Positions 10,820 through 21,497 of a stretch of DNA of 64,000 bases are shown piece by piece. A program made the position numbers and the translations under genes. The stretch is from Taxillus chinensis (taxonomy: Eukaryota > Streptophyta > Magnoliopsida > Santalales > Loranthaceae): contig JAKCVP010000343.1 in assembly GCA_023512835.1 (NCBI GenBank), positions 487,698 through 551,697 on the forward strand, read 5' to 3'. Within the stretch, counting starts at the first letter, position 1. Every line of letters begins with the position of its first letter. The notes below the pieces were generated by a model, which saw only the letters and a program-made list of their open reading frames with translations, ran no database searches and was not told the origin of the DNA.

Positions 10820-11875
10820 TCATCTAACCTCTGGCGGCCGCCGCCAGAAAGGTTCTTGGTCCCTGTCCTTTACCATGGCAGGCGCGCACAGCCCTTCATC
10901 CGCCTTCGCAGCGCGACCGTCAAACTCTCCTTCTTTGTAGCCCTCCCTATCTCGTAAGAAACGCCGTATTCGCTGCTCTTTTCCTTCCCCAGCCTCGGCA
11001 TAGTCCTGTGCATCCTGCCGCGCCCGCATCAATGCGCGTCCATTCTCCTCGCTAATCGCCCTTGTTCGCTCAACCCTACTCTTTGCTTGCTCGTGCGCAT
11101 TCGTCGCCTGTCCTATCCCGCCCAGCGCTGCTAAAAGCGCAACCAGACTGATAAATGTGTAATTCGATGCAAAGATTTGGCGCTGCTTGTGCCGTGGATG
11201 CATCCCAGCCGTGAAGAAGCTCTGACCCCAGCCTGACTTTGCACGTGGATTCCGTTGCCGCTCGTACCATCGCTCCCAATCCTCCCACGTCGCGCAATAC
11301 ATGGGGTTATCGTCAACGTCCCACTTGCCATCTCGCCATGCATGCGTGGTAGACCACTGCCCTCTCTCAGACTCCTTGACTCTTGCCCAGCCTGTGCCGT
11401 AGCGATCGTACGCAGAACGCTTATCCGGATCTGATAGAATGGTGTGCGCAAGAACGAGAAGGCGGTAGCGCTCGAGCATGAGCTGTCGGGAGCAGCCGCA
11501 GGGGTTTTCATGGGCATGCTCCGAGGGGTTTTTGTCAGGATGGTAAAGCTTCACAAGTTCAAAGAAACGGCTTTTGTTGTAGGGTTGTGCTTGCTCAGCG
11601 GACAGGATCTGGTATGGTGTAGGGTTGCGTGCTGCAGTGGAAGACGGCCAGTGATCTTCTGGGGGAGGTTCGGAGGCGGCAGAGGCTCCAGATACTAATG
11701 TTGCATACTGACGTGACCTTTGTAGCCGGGCCAGCTTGCTGCGACGATCTGTAGAGCGCGGACATTGAGATTGTGGGGGTCGTGTGCTTGTCGGAGGTGT
11801 CAGTTGTGGAGTGGCGGCATGACACTGGCAGATATTCGTATATGAAGAGAGAATGAATGCTGGCTTCCGAAGCAT
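10820..11875 (-). CDS. Mitochondrial-type DnaJ (J-domain) protein
   Basis: Single exon, 351 residues, ATG at 11875. The N-terminal about 60 residues are rich in Arg/Ser/Thr with few acids, as in a mitochondrial presequence. The J domain spans about 85-162 with HPD at 112-114, an insertion containing CGC (126-128), and YDRYGTGW at its end. A single hydrophobic segment (about 238-257) follows, then a charged coiled-coil-like tail. This layout (presequence, J domain, one membrane span, no Gly/Phe or zinc region) fits a class C J-protein in the mitochondrial inner membrane that recruits Hsp70. The specific orthologue is not recognised. It is convergent with the alpha/beta hydrolase gene (157 bp apart). 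Confidence 0.8.
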   Translation of the reverse strand: MLRKPAFILSSYTNICQCHAATPQLTPPTSTRPPQSQCPRSTDRRSKLARLQRSRQYATLVSGASAASEPPPEDHWPSSTAARNPTPYQILSAEQAQPYNKSRFFELVKLYHPDKNPSEHAHENPCGCSRQLMLERYRLLVLAHTILSDPDKRSAYDRYGTGWARVKESERGQWSTTHAWRDGKWDVDDNPMYCATWEDWERWYERQRNPRAKSGWGQSFFTAGMHPRHKQRQIFASNYTFISLVALLAALGGIGQATNAHEQAKSRVERTRAISEENGRALMRARQDAQDYAEAGEGKEQRIRRFLRDREGYKEGEFDGRAAKADEGLCAPAMVKDRDQEPFWRRPPEVR

Positions 11876-12771
11876 AATTATGGCATGTAGGAGAGAGGAA
11901 AGAGCGGAGAGAGTGGGGGTATGGGTAGTCGTTTGAGCGCAAGAGTCCCGAGAAGGATTGAGGGAGTTGTCTGTCGAGGTTAACTTAGCATCTCATACAT
12001 CTCGTCATCCGATCTGCGGAGCCAGATAAGGTTGAGGCCCCTCGCGTGACGTCCCTTGTTCTGGAAGACGAGACCCTCTTCGAACAGCTGCCATGTCGCT
12101 GCTCAAGAAGCGGAATTTAGAGCATATGTAGGTTCTGGAGTTTGTCGTTCGCACAGGTAACAAGACGCAATGCGTCCGACATGGCTAATTTGTAGTCCGT
12201 ATGCCAGACGCTCACTCAGAGATGGATGCACCTTCTGATCAAATGTCCAAGCGAACGAAGGGCATAGCCGCGAGAGTGCAAGAGGACATCAATCAAGCTG
12301 ATGGAGAAAATGTGAATTACCCTTGCCTGGACAGTTCATCGTCCCAAGGTTGGGTAACATTGAAGGTAACGCAAGCACCTGCAAATGCTCGTACCTGGCA
12401 GGCACGGCCAAGATGGCAGGCACGGTAGCGTGGCAGCGTGGGTAGGTACAAACAGTACGGCGCGAGGAAGGAGCGCCCGGAGACGGGGCGCCAACCGTGG
12501 CCCGACAACTTCTCCAGCTTCCTGCTCACAATAATCCGCGTCGCGTTCTAACCTTTTCCAGCCATTGCATCTCATCCAATCCGTCCGTTCAACTCCGCGC
12601 GCTTTACAAGGCACGTCAATTGTTCATCTTCTGACTAGATACTCCATTTTGAGTCAGCACAGTCTCTTATCTTTGTCACACTGTCGAATCCCTACACCTG
12701 GAAGCAGTTGACACGCACCCAATTCTATTTACCAAAGTCTTGCGAAGCGCCCACCCCTGCATCAGTTCGCC
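11876..12771. other. Intergenic, divergent promoters
   Basis: Upstream of both the J-protein (-) and the three-exon unknown gene (+). Contains a short imperfect direct repeat, TGGCAGGCACGG, at about 12396-12426. No gene supported. Confidence 0.45.
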
Positions 12772-14108
12772 ATGGCAGAGACAATTCCAGAACACGATGA
12801 CGCCTACCGCGCTGCTTGGGAAGCCCAATCGAAAGACACTCCTGGGCCCAGATCCCTACTTGACCTATCGCTGCGACAAGCTGTTCGGGATTTCGAACGT
12901 TATGACTTACACTACCTTCAGTCACTTCCCGACCATCTTCTCCACCTAATAGGGGAAGAGATGCGCGCCAGTACCAATCATAGTAGGTATCTGCGTGCTT
13001 GGGTAGTGCTCGCTACCCTTCTACCCTCAGACCAGCATCCGCCGAGATATCACACTGTGCGTGTCCCGGGTCCCGTATCATACCACAAGATCCTCGCCTC
13101 TACCGGAATTTCAAGCCCTTTCCAATACGTTGTTGTAAGTTGATGCTTCTCTAGCGCCATTCTTCTACTACTCACAAGCAATGCAGGATTTCGTCCTTGA
13201 TGGCTGCGGAAATGCGCTCAATCTGACCATGGATCTTCCAAACCTCCGTTCTTTGCGCATCCTCAACCCAGGCCCTGGTCTTGGAGTGTCCATGTCAAAC
13301 ACCATCTTCAAGGCCATGGCAAGACTGGCTGTCCTGGATAACAGCCCTTACTACCAGAAGCTGCAATCTATCTGCATGGCTCCTCAAGAAGCCTTTGACC
13401 TTCGCTCCTTTCGCTACATCAACTGCTTTCCATCTTTGGCACTCTTCGGTTATTTCCTCGGGCCAAGACCTCACCACTCCTACCTAGCCCGTTCATATTA
13501 CTATCAGAATATGAACGACCCTCGTCTGATCAAACAAACCTTGAGAGAACAAGGCTGGGTCAGAGACTACGATGTGGAATGGGATGTGCGCCGGAGCGCT
13601 AAATACGAGGCTTCCAGGTATAGCCTTGAAGAACCAGATGGTGAAGACTACGGTGAAGATCCATCTGAAGAAGAGGTGGAGCTGAACGGTGAGGAGGAGT
13701 ATGAGGTGTTTGAATACCTTGACCCAGAGCGGACAGTAGCGTCCACTCTGGGTCGCATTGCTGATTGTCTGCCCACGCCATCAAGCATGGAAGAGTCAGG
13801 GTAACTTGCCTCTGATCAGGCTCTTTTCACAGTGACTGACCTCATAACTTAGGACCGTGTCAGGCACCGCGCGACCCTCAGTCCTGACTTTTAACCATGG
13901 CTATGGGTACGATGACCCAGCTCTCATAAAGAAGCTTAACTGGTGGGTCTGCCGCGATGGTGGGCAGCAGTCATGGGCTGAATTCCACCAACGCAAGCAA
14001 GCGCTCCAATTCGAAGACAAACCTCACCCTCCTCCTCTTCCTCCGCCGCCAAAGAGAAGACGCATTGTCGGCAGATCCGACAATACTCTCGAAGACATGC
14101 TGGGTTGA
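12772..14108 (+). CDS. Unknown three-exon protein
   Basis: Exons 12772-13134, 13187-13800 and 13853-14108, 410 residues. Both 52 bp introns have clean signals (GTAAGT...ATGCAG and GTAACT...CTTAG with CTGAC before the second acceptor), and the phases agree. No family is recognised. Exon 1 looks F-box-like (residues 30-70, containing LQSLPDHLLHLIGEEM), followed by a region with leucine-rich-like phrases (NLTMDLPNLRSLRILNPGPG). The C-terminal third has an acidic run (about 280-320) and then PHPPPLPPPPKRRRIVG, a proline tract next to a likely nuclear signal. It may be a divergent F-box/LRR-type protein; this is inference from pattern only. Confidence 0.75.
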
Positions 14109-14281
14109 TCAAGGTCACTCAGTACCCATTCTCACTACCGGTAGGATATTCGCTGAAGCGCACCACCCTTTTCAAGATGATTGCATCGTGCAGTCACATG
14201 CACTGGCATTTGAGCCAAAATCACGCGTCCGGCTGCTCGCTCACTGGATCTTGTTCGCTAATTGTAACTCCGGATAGATCA

Positions 14282-15394
14282 CTACAAGGATGCTTTGAAG
14301 GAAAGATCTTCGAGCTGCTGCACAAGTTCTTGCTCACCAGCATCCTGCACGACGTCAGGCTCGTTGGCCCAGCCTCTTTCCTTGCCGTAGCCGATCATAA
14401 GCTCATGCGACCTGACAGCTCTCACCAAAGCTGACATTAGCTCGCCAGACTTCTCCACACCAGAGTCGCCGTCGAACTGGACGGCTTTCAATGCTGGAGC
14501 TTGCTCAACGAGGTCCATGAGCATATCGGTACACCAGTGCGTGAACCAGTCTCCGGAACGTCGGAAGCCTTTGAACACAGGCTGGCTCGGGTCTATCTGG
14601 ACATGTATCTTTAGCAGGCGAAAGTTGATGCAGCCCGGCATGCCAATGTTTGGAGTAAGCTGATAGCCTTTCGGTGGGTTCGTCCAGCCAGGACCCAGCC
14701 TCCATTCAATCGAGGTGATCATCTCTCTATACCGCTGGGAAATCCTTGCGAGCAGCACCTTTTTGCTGTGGAAGAAACGGCCCTCGGTGGGGAAAAGTCT
14801 GAATGTGTTCTGTCCATAGAAGATCTGGCTCGCTTCATCGTGCATGCGCCTTGAGACCTGCAGCAGACTCAATCGCGGAGCGAGCCGACGGTAGTTATCC
14901 GACTCCAAATCAATGGTTCTTCCAACGCACAGGTGATGCTGTAAAATTTGTATGCGCAGTTCGGCCGGGAGGCTGAAGAAGTAGAAGCCGCCTTCGGGCA
15001 CCCAGGGCTCAAACTTCTTCTTCAGTATCTTGAGTTCTTCGGCGCTCACTAGCACATAGCCTACCTCTTCATTCACCCATCGCACTCTTCGTGTCGCTGG
15101 TTTTCTCTTCTCTGGCGCAGGCTGGGCATTCGGGTCTGTCGGTTGGGCAGTGGGGTCTACTGGTACGGCATTCAGCTCGGCATTCTGCTCTGCTTGATCT
15201 GCTACAGCAGATTCTGGCAAAGGCGCAAGTGCGAGATCTCCTTCTTGAACTGCATGAGCAGCCTGGGCTGCAACGAACGGTGAGCCCGCGGCGGTGCTGG
15301 GTCCAGATGGCGTAGGCGTCGGCTGCATCGACGACATAGCTGATGAAGCAGGGGTGCTGTAGCTCGAAACGGTGGGATTCAAGACGGGCAACAT
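14282..15394 (-). CDS. F-box-like domain protein
   Basis: Single exon, 370 residues, ATG 15394. The first about 95 residues are Pro/Ala/Thr-rich and probably disordered. A basic patch (KRKPATRRVRW, about 95-105) follows. FYFFSLPAELRIQILQHHL (about 137-155) is the hallmark start of the F-box-like domain of a large ascomycete family of 300-400 residues, followed by LLQVSRRMHDEASQIFYGQNTF, also typical. The family likely supplies substrate-recognition subunits of SCF ubiquitin ligases, but most members are untested. Convergent with the previous gene. Confidence 0.75.
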   Translation of the reverse strand: MLPVLNPTVSSYSTPASSAMSSMQPTPTPSGPSTAAGSPFVAAQAAHAVQEGDLALAPLPESAVADQAEQNAELNAVPVDPTAQPTDPNAQPAPEKRKPATRRVRWVNEEVGYVLVSAEELKILKKKFEPWVPEGGFYFFSLPAELRIQILQHHLCVGRTIDLESDNYRRLAPRLSLLQVSRRMHDEASQIFYGQNTFRLFPTEGRFFHSKKVLLARISQRYREMITSIEWRLGPGWTNPPKGYQLTPNIGMPGCINFRLLKIHVQIDPSQPVFKGFRRSGDWFTHWCTDMLMDLVEQAPALKAVQFDGDSGVEKSGELMSALVRAVRSHELMIGYGKERGWANEPDVVQDAGEQELVQQLEDLSFKASL

Positions 15395-16577
15395 CTCGCG
15401 TGAGGAAGTGGACGCAAACCGTGGCTAGGTACGCAGCGAACTCAGAAAAGTATGTAACCCAAGGACCGGGCGGGAAGACTCGAGATGAGATGAGAAGATA
15501 GAGTAGGTGTAATGATGGAATTCAAAAGCGTCCTCTACAGACGCCCTAGGTGCTCATCATGCCGGTTGGATGCGGATCGTTACACGGGTGGGACGGTGGC
15601 AAAGAAGCGAAAGAGCAGCGCAGCTGGCTCGGTTGCAGCAGCCCGTGGGAGCCCACGAAAAAGCGTGAGAGGCGTGAGAGGCAAAGGGAGAAAGATATCG
15701 TATGTTCCAGCAACAACGGGAGACGTTTGATCATCGGCCTCTACTGATAGAGGTACTCCAAATGCTTCTTAGATTGCGGTTTTGCGTCTTCGCAACTTCT
15801 ACAGCGCGGCGTCTATGATGTGGAAAGACGTCGCACCAAATTTCTGTGCGGTTCAACTTTGAAGAAGGAAAAGAGGAGAGAGGAGCGCTGTGGTGGATAT
15901 GACCGAGGCGAATCGTCATGCCAAGGAGCAGGGTATCTACCCGTAAAACGCGAAAATCGTGGTAACTAGCTTGACCTTATCATCTGTGTCACGGGTTGCA
16001 CCCTCAACTGCAGCCGGCACGCGTGACCGACTGCTGCAGTGGAGGCCATACCAGTACTGAGAGCTACAGAATAGTCAGCCTTTACTCAAGTGCTCATTCA
16101 ACAACTAGTCTACTGCACTTTGCGAATAATACTAGTTACCTTTAATTTTTTTATCCAGCCTGGGACCATGCCCAGCTCAGACGATGTGATGTCCAACTAT
16201 CAGACACCGGCATGGCGCCGAACCTCGCTGATTAACGGTCTACTCAGTGGATTATGATTGAAATCTGGCGTACGCAGTGTCTGATCAACGATTGTTATGG
16301 CCGGCTAGACAGACTTTCGCTGCTGTCAGCCAGTACGTATGGCAGCAGTGTACATGCATTCGGGCGGGCCGAATTGCCTAATGCGTCCAGTGCGCGAGGC
16401 CGGAGCAGCGTCTCCGAAGATGCATTGGTCGACATGATCCCACGAACAACGTGGGGTCATCCAGGAAAGTAGAAGGTACAAGTGAAGCCCATTGTCATAC
16501 ATCTCGCACGCACGTCATCTATTTCTGATCGAGACCTTGGGCAACGACCGCGAGCACCAACGACCACCCTACACAAC
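15395..16577. other. Intergenic, divergent promoters
   Basis: About 1.2 kb between the F-box-like gene (-) and the hydroxyacid dehydrogenase (+). A basic frame at 15512-15730 has no homology clue and looks like chance. Nothing else seen. Confidence 0.45.
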
Positions 16578-17615
16578 ATGCCGAAGCCATTCGTCTTACA
16601 GCTCGGAGACGATATCAAGTGGAACCACGACCTGTACAAAAAGTTTACGCAGAAGTTCGAGATCGTGCGCAGCTACTCTATCGGACGTGAGGAGTTCAAA
16701 GCTGCCCTGAGAGCGAAGAAGTATGGCGATTTTAACGCCATCTATCGTCCTTTCTGGCATACAGGCGGCGAAGTCGGCAATTGGGATGACGAGCTGATAT
16801 CCCTTCTACCTCCATCCTGCAAGATCTACGCGAGTGCTGGCGCTGGTTTCGACTGGGTCGACACTGAGCGTCTAGCCAAGAGCGGCATCATCTACTGCAA
16901 TGCGGCAGCAGCGTGCACAGAGAGCGTAGCAGATGCAGCCATCTATTTGATCTTGTCAACTTTCAGGCTATTCAGTTGGAGCGCAGTAGCTGCTAGATCT
17001 TGCGATCCCGAGCAGTTCAAGGAGGTGAATAGGGACATCGCAACCATCACGTGCAATCCGAATGGAGCGACACTAGGTATTGTTGGCCTGGGCAAGATTG
17101 GCTATCGCATAGCCGAAAAGGCCGTTGCAGCCTTCGGTATGAAGGTCATCTACAACGATATTCGACAGATGCCATCCAACTTCGAGCAGCCCATTTCAGC
17201 CCGGTACTTCCCACAAGTGAAGGATCTACTCGCAGAAGCCGATGTCACACTTGTCGCAACCCCATTCGGAGGCTCAAAAGTCATCGACGCGGCCGCTATC
17301 AAGTCGATGAAGAAAGGAGGCCGACTTGTCAATATCGCCCGAGGGAAATTGGTTGATGAAGAGGCGTTGATCGAAGCACTTGAGAGTGGTCATCTTTACG
17401 CAGCTGGTCTGGATGTGCATTACGATGAACCGCATGTGAATCCACGGCTGGCGAAGCTGAAAAATGTCGAAATGCTATCTCATACTGCGGGTGCGTCGCT
17501 GGATAGTCATATTGGCTTTGAACGGATCGGCATGGAGAATATCATCAGCTATTTTGACACCGGCAAGGCAGTCACCCCGGTCAATGCTCACCTCATCAAG
17601 GACTCAAAACTATAG
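16578..17615 (+). CDS. D-isomer-specific 2-hydroxyacid dehydrogenase
   Basis: Single exon, 345 residues from ATG 16578; the frame is open further upstream but has no ATG there. NAD(P)-dependent reduction of 2-keto acids to D-2-hydroxy acids, or the reverse. Seen: substrate-domain phrase ASAGAGFDWVD (about 92-102), Rossmann motif GIVGLGKIG (about 167-175), catalytic Arg in NIARGKLVDEEAL (about 251), the Glu-containing region after it (LDVHYDEPHVN) and catalytic His in LSHTAGAS (about 300). The Y/F-E-P variant and size fit fungal D-mandelate-dehydrogenase-like or glyoxylate/hydroxypyruvate-reductase-like enzymes, so the substrate is open. Probably cytosolic (no leader). Confidence 0.88.
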   Translation: MPKPFVLQLGDDIKWNHDLYKKFTQKFEIVRSYSIGREEFKAALRAKKYGDFNAIYRPFWHTGGEVGNWDDELISLLPPSCKIYASAGAGFDWVDTERLAKSGIIYCNAAAACTESVADAAIYLILSTFRLFSWSAVAARSCDPEQFKEVNRDIATITCNPNGATLGIVGLGKIGYRIAEKAVAAFGMKVIYNDIRQMPSNFEQPISARYFPQVKDLLAEADVTLVATPFGGSKVIDAAAIKSMKKGGRLVNIARGKLVDEEALIEALESGHLYAAGLDVHYDEPHVNPRLAKLKNVEMLSHTAGASLDSHIGFERIGMENIISYFDTGKAVTPVNAHLIKDSKL

Positions 17616-17772
17616 TGAGCAGGTGCGGAGTGCATCGCCCTCACTCGTACGTAAAAGAAGCCTTGCCACCGTATGCATTCTCTTCTCCTTTCTACCTTGC
17701 GGGAAGCCACAACTTGTGAGCAGCCAGAACTGCATCAGCAGAACCATCTAATAGTCACGTTTGACAGACATT

Positions 17773-18957
17773 ATGGCTTCGGATCGTACATTGGAGACCC
17801 CCTTAAAGGGGTTCGTCTTTAAAGCACTTCCAATCTTTGGCGGAGAAGTGCGCATGATGCTTCGCTCAGATCACAGTGAAACACGATCATACATCGCCGC
17901 AGTACACGGCCTATTGGATCAAAAGAAGCTGAGAGAAGACTTGATTGTCAAAATCACCTTGAAGCCAACCTACCGGCTCGAGAACCAACCTCTCGAAGTC
18001 TTGGATCAGAACCTATCTGAAATTTTGGGTTCTGACAATCTTGACAGCAGCGAGGTGTGGTCGCGACGTCTTAAAGCAATCAGAAAGTGCACAGATCTCA
18101 TCCGTCAATACGAAGCTGAACGTAAGGCGATGCTCACAGCCAAGCGGAAACGCCAAGACCAACTCCAGATGATCGAAAATACTTCAGGCCAACCGGAGAA
18201 GAAGCTCAAGTCCACTGCGTCCGCACCTTCGAAGGAACGCAATGAAGACGCATCAAAGAGCGATGCCGGGAAGCGCCTGGGCTGTGACAAGGCTAAGCTG
18301 CTGTCTGCGAATGAACCAACAAAGCAACAACCTGAGCTCCCTAACGAGATCAACGGAAAGTCAAGAACTGATCATGCTGAACAGAATATTCATTCAGTCG
18401 CACCAAAGTCCTCAAAGACTACAGATATCAATACTGATAACGATGAAACAGCCAAAAAACGCAATTCGGAGCCGACTACTTTGAATTCTAACAAGGACTC
18501 GCAAGACAAGCCTGTAGCTGAACTTTTTGGGCCCGGAGCGATTTCTGTCAAACCGTGGCAGTTTAAGCCTAATAGGGGCCTTGGACTGATGATGGGTAGT
18601 GAGAGATCGCCTTCAACGGCATCAGCATCATCAAGTCAATCTACAACAGAAGCCAAGAGTGCGCTGGTCATGGGATCTCGCCCTGCACGATCTGCCATTC
18701 CAGAGACTGCGGAATCAGCTGCTGATACCGCAACTGACGACGGTGACGAGTTTGTCAGAGTCTTCGACGAGATGAAGGAATGGTGGCTCGCTCACCGATC
18801 CGAACTGCCTCAATCACGAAGCTCGATGCTAATGGCAAAGAAGCTCCGTTATTTCCGTATGTTTGAGAAGGATCTCAAGGACACCTTTGCTCTGCTCAGA
18901 GACACTTGGGACGCAGAGCGATCGCTGCTCGAGAGGCCGCCTTGGGCTGGCGAGTGA
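17773..18957 (+). CDS. Unknown charged protein
   Basis: Single exon, 394 residues from ATG 17773. No recognised family. The N-terminal about 120 residues look folded (KGFVFKALPIFGGEVRMMLR, then a predicted helical KCTDLIRQYEAERKAMLTAKRKRQDQL). Residues about 120-300 are Lys/Ser/Asp/Thr-rich and disordered. A conserved-looking C-terminal block has WWLAHRSELPQSRSSMLMAKKLRYF and ends RDTWDAERSLLERPPWAGE. Basic clusters could be nuclear signals. It lies 157 bp after the dehydrogenase in the same direction, but there is no evidence of a shared transcript. Long, clean and not low complexity throughout, so likely a real gene. Confidence 0.65.
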   Translation: MASDRTLETPLKGFVFKALPIFGGEVRMMLRSDHSETRSYIAAVHGLLDQKKLREDLIVKITLKPTYRLENQPLEVLDQNLSEILGSDNLDSSEVWSRRLKAIRKCTDLIRQYEAERKAMLTAKRKRQDQLQMIENTSGQPEKKLKSTASAPSKERNEDASKSDAGKRLGCDKAKLLSANEPTKQQPELPNEINGKSRTDHAEQNIHSVAPKSSKTTDINTDNDETAKKRNSEPTTLNSNKDSQDKPVAELFGPGAISVKPWQFKPNRGLGLMMGSERSPSTASASSSQSTTEAKSALVMGSRPARSAIPETAESAADTATDDGDEFVRVFDEMKEWWLAHRSELPQSRSSMLMAKKLRYFRMFEKDLKDTFALLRDTWDAERSLLERPPWAGE

Positions 18958-19399
18958 GCTTTTGATTCTTTTTCTCCAGCTCTACGCGGAAGCGACTCTA
19001 TATCGAATTTGACTTCGTCTCGATTTGACTCTTCATCTCAATGCGACTCGATACTGAAAAGGCGATCAATCAAATGACTGTTGAAAGACTCTATTTTGAC
19101 CATGACCTCGCATGGAGATTGTAGGCTTTTTGACGTTTTCTGTTCTTTTGTGACATGGCCATCTTTAAAATGCTCGAAGACAGCCACAAGCATGACTTCC
19201 ACTCCATGCCATCTCGTTCGTCAAGGTCCAGATGGGGAGCATGCAATCATCATCTTTTCCCTCCTCCATGGCACTGAATCTCGATTCAGTCTTTTCCCTT
19301 GGCCAGGTTGATCGTCTCCACATTCCCTTTCCGCCTGCCTTCCATCCCACTCGCCCCTTTCCCCTCTAACCCCAGCGTCCCAGAGATACACAGGCCAGC
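18958..19399. other. Convergent 3' spacer
   Basis: 442 bp between two genes that end toward each other. Short repeated phrases (GACTC...TCGATTTGACTC) at 19010-19050; nothing else. Confidence 0.5.
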
Positions 19400-21080
19400 C
19401 TAATTCTTATCCAGCCTCACAGCAGCATTCTCCTCAATAAAGTCCAGACTAACCTTATGCCCCACCAGGTCCCGAATATTATTAACCCCATACTTGATCA
19501 TAGTCGGCCGCTCCACACTCAGGCCAAACCCAAAGACGCGCAAATCCTTGGGCAGTCCCAGCGGCTCCAGCATCTCCGGCCGAAACACGCCGGAATTTCC
19601 AATCTCAATCCATTTCTTGAGTCCGACATGATAGCCAAAGACCTCCATGCTCGGCTCAGTGTAGGGATTATACGCCGGTTTAAAGCGCAGATTCTTCATG
19701 CCCATTTGGCCGTAAAAGTACTCTAGGAAACCCATGCCGTCGCCCAGCGTGAGATTCGGCTCAGCAATCACGCCCTCGACCTGGTGAAATTCAGCAAGAT
19801 GCGTCGCGTCGACCGTCTCATTGCGAAACACGCGGTCGATGGAAAAGTACTTTGCCGGCCGCGGGTTCTGGGCCAGGCGGTGCAGGACCCATGAGGTCAG
19901 CGCCGTAGTGTGCGTGCGCAGGACCAGGCGGAGACACTCGTCCTTTGACCACGGGTACCGGTATCCAATCGACTCAAAGGCGTTGCCCTCGTGCACGGCG
20001 CGGATATTGTCAAAGTACGCCTTGTAGTCGCGTGGTTCGCGCGGCTTGCTCCCCTCGGGGCCAAAGTGCAGACGGTCGATGCCGGCCTCCATGGCGTTCA
20101 TCGCTGCCTCGAGCTCGGGGTCTTCGCGCGGGAAATCTGCCGCCGCGGGGTCGGAGACGTAAAAGGTATCCTGGAGATCGCGCGCAGGGTGCTGCTGCGG
20201 CACAAAGAGCGAGTCAAAGTTCCAGAAGCCAGACTCGACGTAGCGACTCGTCGGCATCTCCACGAAGCCCAGGTTGAAGAAGATGTCGCGGAATTCCTTG
20301 CGGACTTTGTTCAGCGGGTGCAGCGCGCCCGCATTCTGATGTGCGCCCAGCGCAGCGAAGTTGTAGGGCTTGAAGTTTGCGCTCTTCCACTCGCCCGACT
20401 GGAGGAGCTCGGCCGTGAGATCCGTGTGCTCGACGGGTATTTCGCGCGAGTATTTTGCGCCTTTGGTGACGGTGTAGCTGATGATCTTCTGCGGGATGAC
20501 GAGCTTGCGCTTCTTGTAGTCCGCGAAGAGTGCGGGCTGCGGGAATTTGAGCGTCTGCGCGGCTTCGGTGAGGATGGCGCGCGTTGTGTCGTCGACGCTG
20601 TCTGCATTCGGCACGAGCGCACTACCGTCTTTGCGGACCCATTTGTTCTTCATGGCGTTTCCCTGGCCGATTTTTGCGCTGTCGCCTACTTCAGCCTGTG
20701 CCGCGGGCGTCTCATTAGTCTTCTGTGGGGTTTGCATGGGCGTCTTCGGGAAGAAGTATTCTTACCGCTAGCTCTTTTATTTCTATCCTGCCTTTCCGCC
20801 GCACCGCGTCCCAGACTTTCCACTCATGGCTGCCCTCCTTGACAATTTGCTTTGCTTCGGGTGTTAATATGACCTGCTCGGTATCTTGTGTCGTATATGC
20901 CACCATGGACCGCGAGGCGAGTCTATCTAGAGCGGCCTTGATCTCATTTTGGGGTATCTCTGGAAACTGGGCGCTGGTGAGGAAAGAGGGTGTGGTGTCG
21001 AGGGTGTCAAGAATGAGCTGGGTGACGTCGCGGGAGCCGTCGTTGAGAGGCACAGGCACAGGGCCCCTTTGTCCAGGCAT
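19400..21080 (-). CDS. FRS2: Cytosolic phenylalanyl-tRNA synthetase alpha subunit
   Basis: Two exons: 20766-21080 (105 codons, ATG 21080) and 20695 down to 19400 (stop). Donor GTAAGA follows the codon for the last Ala of KELA. The preferred 70 bp intron ends at CACAG (20696) and contains ACTAATGAG as branch site, giving 536 residues. An in-frame alternative acceptor at 20723 (43 bp intron) would add nine residues. The N-terminus is a tandem winged-helix-like region (GRIEIKEL). The C-terminal class II catalytic core shows motif 2 FRNETVDATHLAEFHQVEG and motif 3 GFGLSVERPTMIKYGVNNIRD. It charges tRNA-Phe as an (alpha-beta)2 complex with Frs1. Essential housekeeping gene; start and length fit the fungal family. 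Confidence 0.93.
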
Positions 21081-21497
21081 TTTGGTGTGCGAATATTGGT
21101 ACAAGGTATGCAAGGGCGTGCTCTATGTCATTCACGGACAAGGTGGGGTGTCTGTCAGTCTGAGTCTAAGAAATTAGAGCCAGTGTCGCGCATTGACTCA
21201 CTCGGGCGCCGCTTTAACATTATTTGTGGAACCAAAGGCTCGGACAGGCCGGAGTATCATTTCACCCGGCCGTGACATCCAAACCTCACCTCATGCATTG
21301 CATTTGGGATGCAGCATGCCATTTTAATAGCGAGGGATCAGGTCCTCATGCCGTGTCAAAGCTTTCCAGGAACGCGATCAAATGCAGGTCTGAGTCTGCT
21401 CTGAATGAAGGCTTTCACACTACTCAAGACCATTGAAGATAGTCATTCCCGCACCTGAAACCCCGAGCAGTCTCAACCAGCAGTGCCGCGTAACGGA
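21081..21497. other. Intergenic
   Basis: 417 bp holding the promoter of FRS2 and the 3' end of the Zn2Cys6 gene. Nothing distinctive. Confidence 0.45.

Noticed and set aside
10785..10830. tRNA B-box-like GTTCAAATCC
   Set aside because: No pairing T stem; it overlaps the coding end of the J-protein gene region.
19991..20842. 283-residue plus-strand frame opposite Phe-tRNA synthetase
   Set aside because: Antisense shadow of a conserved gene.
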